This document shows positions 63,864 through 64,000 of a stretch of 64,000 bases of DNA, in pieces. Positions within the stretch are counted from its first letter, which is position 1; each line of letters opens with the position of its first letter. This DNA is from Parvularcula oceani (GTDB taxonomy: Bacteria > Pseudomonadota > Alphaproteobacteria > Caulobacterales > Parvularculaceae). The notes below the pieces were generated by a model that did not search any database, was not told where the DNA came from, and was given only the letters and a program-made list of their open reading frames with translations. Location: positions 108,062 through 172,061 of the forward strand of contig NZ_JPHU01000008.1 in NCBI RefSeq assembly GCF_000733125.1. The letters are read 5' to 3'. Position numbers and translations under genes: made by a program.

Positions 63864-64000
63864 ATTCGCCACAAAGTGACGGTCGAGCGACCTCGGGCCT
63901 CCCTCGGGAGGGATCGAAGATCGCTCGCTTCGTTGTCCGCGGTCCTCGGGCCAAAAGACAAAGTCAACTTTGGGGATTGACGGCAGGGACGGGAAAGACT

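Noticed and set aside
1..64000. CRISPR arrays, insertion sequences, prophage, tRNA genes
   Set aside because: No regularly spaced repeats, transposase or integrase, phage structural genes, or tRNA cloverleafs were recognised on reading both strands.

Overview
The window is a dense, GC-rich chromosomal segment with 46 protein genes, one of them cut by the left edge. I saw no tRNA gene, CRISPR array, insertion sequence or prophage. Gene content suggests a heterotrophic alphaproteobacterium of the Caulobacterales, Parvularculales or Sphingomonadales kind. The signs are large TonB-dependent receptors (TBDRs) next to arrays of tryptophan-halogenase-like flavoproteins and a cupin-8 protein, LacI-type operators with a GCGC-like core, and many acyl-CoA dehydrogenases and MFS carriers. 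Taxonomy is inferred from gene content only.

Region 1 (1-22100) is a plant-polysaccharide, mainly xylan, utilisation locus. It holds a GH9 glucanase end, a LacI-family regulator, xylA-xylB and a GH10 xylanase, a divergent GH43 lipoprotein, four overlapping halogenase-family genes, a TBDR, a cupin-8 protein, a GH115 alpha-glucuronidase and a transaldolase. A plausible flow is surface hydrolysis (GH10, GH115), uptake through the TBDR, cleavage by GH43, isomerisation and phosphorylation by XylA and XylB, then the non-oxidative pentose phosphate pathway through Tal. LacI-type palindromes sit between GH10 and GH43, before tal, and in weaker form between the halogenase operon and the TBDR.

Region 2 (22100-53060) is mostly acyl-CoA and redox metabolism. 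It contains a pirin, a flavin monooxygenase, a ferredoxin reductase, two SDRs, five acyl-CoA dehydrogenases (one adjacent pair looks like a heteromeric enzyme), an AMACR-type CoA-transferase/racemase, a TesB thioesterase, a thiolase, an acyl-CoA synthetase, a fused FadJ-like enzyme, two MFS carriers, a second TBDR and a tandem-domain TetR regulator. Together these suggest breakdown of branched or cyclic carboxylic acids. A secreted nuclease and a Rap1a-like/peptidoglycan-binding protein are embedded here.

Region 3 (53060-58270) holds a Spinster-type MFS carrier and an iron-siderophore uptake operon: TBDR, PepSY membrane protein and a small membrane protein. Region 4 (58340-63750) has a MarR regulator, 4-hydroxyphenylpyruvate dioxygenase with a VOC protein, a LysR regulator and malate synthase G, linking tyrosine breakdown and the glyoxylate route. 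The last 250 bases contain a strong promoter followed by an untranslated leader, possibly the start of an rRNA operon beyond the window.
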